This document shows, piece after piece, positions 5,070 to 5,473 of a stretch of 5,473 nt of DNA. The stretch is from the NCBI GenBank assembly GCA_031262625.1, contig JAISHJ010000060.1:1-5473 (forward strand), given 5' to 3'. The notes under the pieces are model-generated. The model was given only the letters and a program-made list of their open reading frames with translations. It did no database searches and was not told the origin of the DNA. The first letter of the stretch is position 1, and each line of letters opens with the position of its first letter. The DNA comes from Ruminococcus sp. Lineage in GTDB: Bacteria > Bacillota > Clostridia > Oscillospirales > Ruminococcaceae. Made by a program: the position numbers and the translations under genes.

Positions 5070-5473
5070 ATGGATTATTTACTGCTTACTCTCGGCATAA
5101 TTATAATAGTACTTCTTGCGGCAGTAATTATTTTACTGCTTCGCAAAAAGCAGGATAATATCGACATATCAAAACTGCTTTCAGAAGGCAGAAAAGAACA
5201 GCTTGAACAGCTTTCGACAATGCAGCATGGTATTCAGACAACACTCTTCCAAAACGCCGACCACATTAATGTAACAATTGAAAACCGCATAAAGTCTCTG
5301 CAAGAAAGCAACGAGAAGCGTCTCTCAGAGATACAGGGGATTGTTGACGAAAAGCTTCAAAAGACCCTTAATGACAGACTTTCACAATCGTTTGAAATGG
5401 TTACAAAACAGCTTGAGAGCGTAGGTCAGGGCTTAGGCGAAATGAAGACACTTGCCGCCGATGCGAAAAGCCT
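5070..5473 (+). CDS. rmuC: DNA recombination protein RmuC, 5' part
   Basis: This open frame runs off the right edge after 134 codons with no stop. It starts MDYLLLTLGI, with a membrane segment at about residues 3-24, a basic KK turn, then a long charged coiled-coil stretch (about 38-105). The family-specific region begins with ESNEKRLSEIQGIVDEKLQK (79-98) and continues with RLSQSFEMVTKQLESVGQGL (103-122) and GEMKTLAADAKSL, matching the conserved RmuC lead-in (NExRLxxI, then SFxxVxxxLExVxxGLGEM). RmuC proteins are membrane-anchored coiled-coil proteins with a nuclease-like C-terminal domain (beyond this window) and are linked to limiting recombination at inverted repeats and to genome stability. 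Full-length members are about 400-500 residues, so roughly a third is visible. It follows fliG by seven bases and shares its ribosome binding site with the fliG stop. A plain coiled-coil protein is the alternative, but the GLGEM region argues for RmuC. Confidence 0.88.
   Translation, partial: MDYLLLTLGIIIIVLLAAVIILLLRKKQDNIDISKLLSEGRKEQLEQLSTMQHGIQTTLFQNADHINVTIENRIKSLQESNEKRLSEIQGIVDEKLQKTLNDRLSQSFEMVTKQLESVGQGLGEMKTLAADAKS

Overview
The window is part of a flagellar basal-body operon from what looks like a member of the Clostridia (Firmicutes). That placement is an inference. It rests on a YqeG-type HAD phosphatase, strong purine-rich ribosome binding sites, A/T-rich intergenic DNA with SigA-like promoters, frequent ATA (Ile) and AGA (Arg) codons in moderately A/T-rich genes, and the flgB-flgC-fliE-fliF-fliG order that is standard in Firmicutes. 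Nothing in the sequence identifies a species.

Layout: positions 1-267 are very A/T-rich noncoding DNA with a weak terminator-like hairpin and a good extended -10 promoter. Then, all on the + strand, come yqeG (268-762), a second extended -10 promoter, flgB (841-1230), flgC (1247-1738), a 150-base gap filled by a 16-bp tandem repeat, fliE (1891-2202), fliF (2252-3952), fliG (4046-5062) and the 5' part of rmuC (5070 to the window edge). No gene is supported on the - strand.

The flagellar genes encode the parts built first. FliF forms the MS ring in the membrane. FliG sits on its cytoplasmic face as the part of the C ring that receives torque from the stator. FliE joins the MS ring to the rod, and FlgB and FlgC are rod proteins. 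All five are full length with their family motifs intact, so the cluster appears functional. The two outer genes are not flagellar: yqeG (a putative phosphatase) lies upstream and rmuC (recombination/genome stability) lies where fliH is normally expected.

I found no unmistakably new biological system. The points most worth a second look are the 16/32-bp repeat array between flgC and fliE, rmuC coupled to fliG in place of fliH, the loss of charged residues in the torque helix of FliG, and the poor ribosome binding sites and small palindromes or hairpins just before fliF and fliG.
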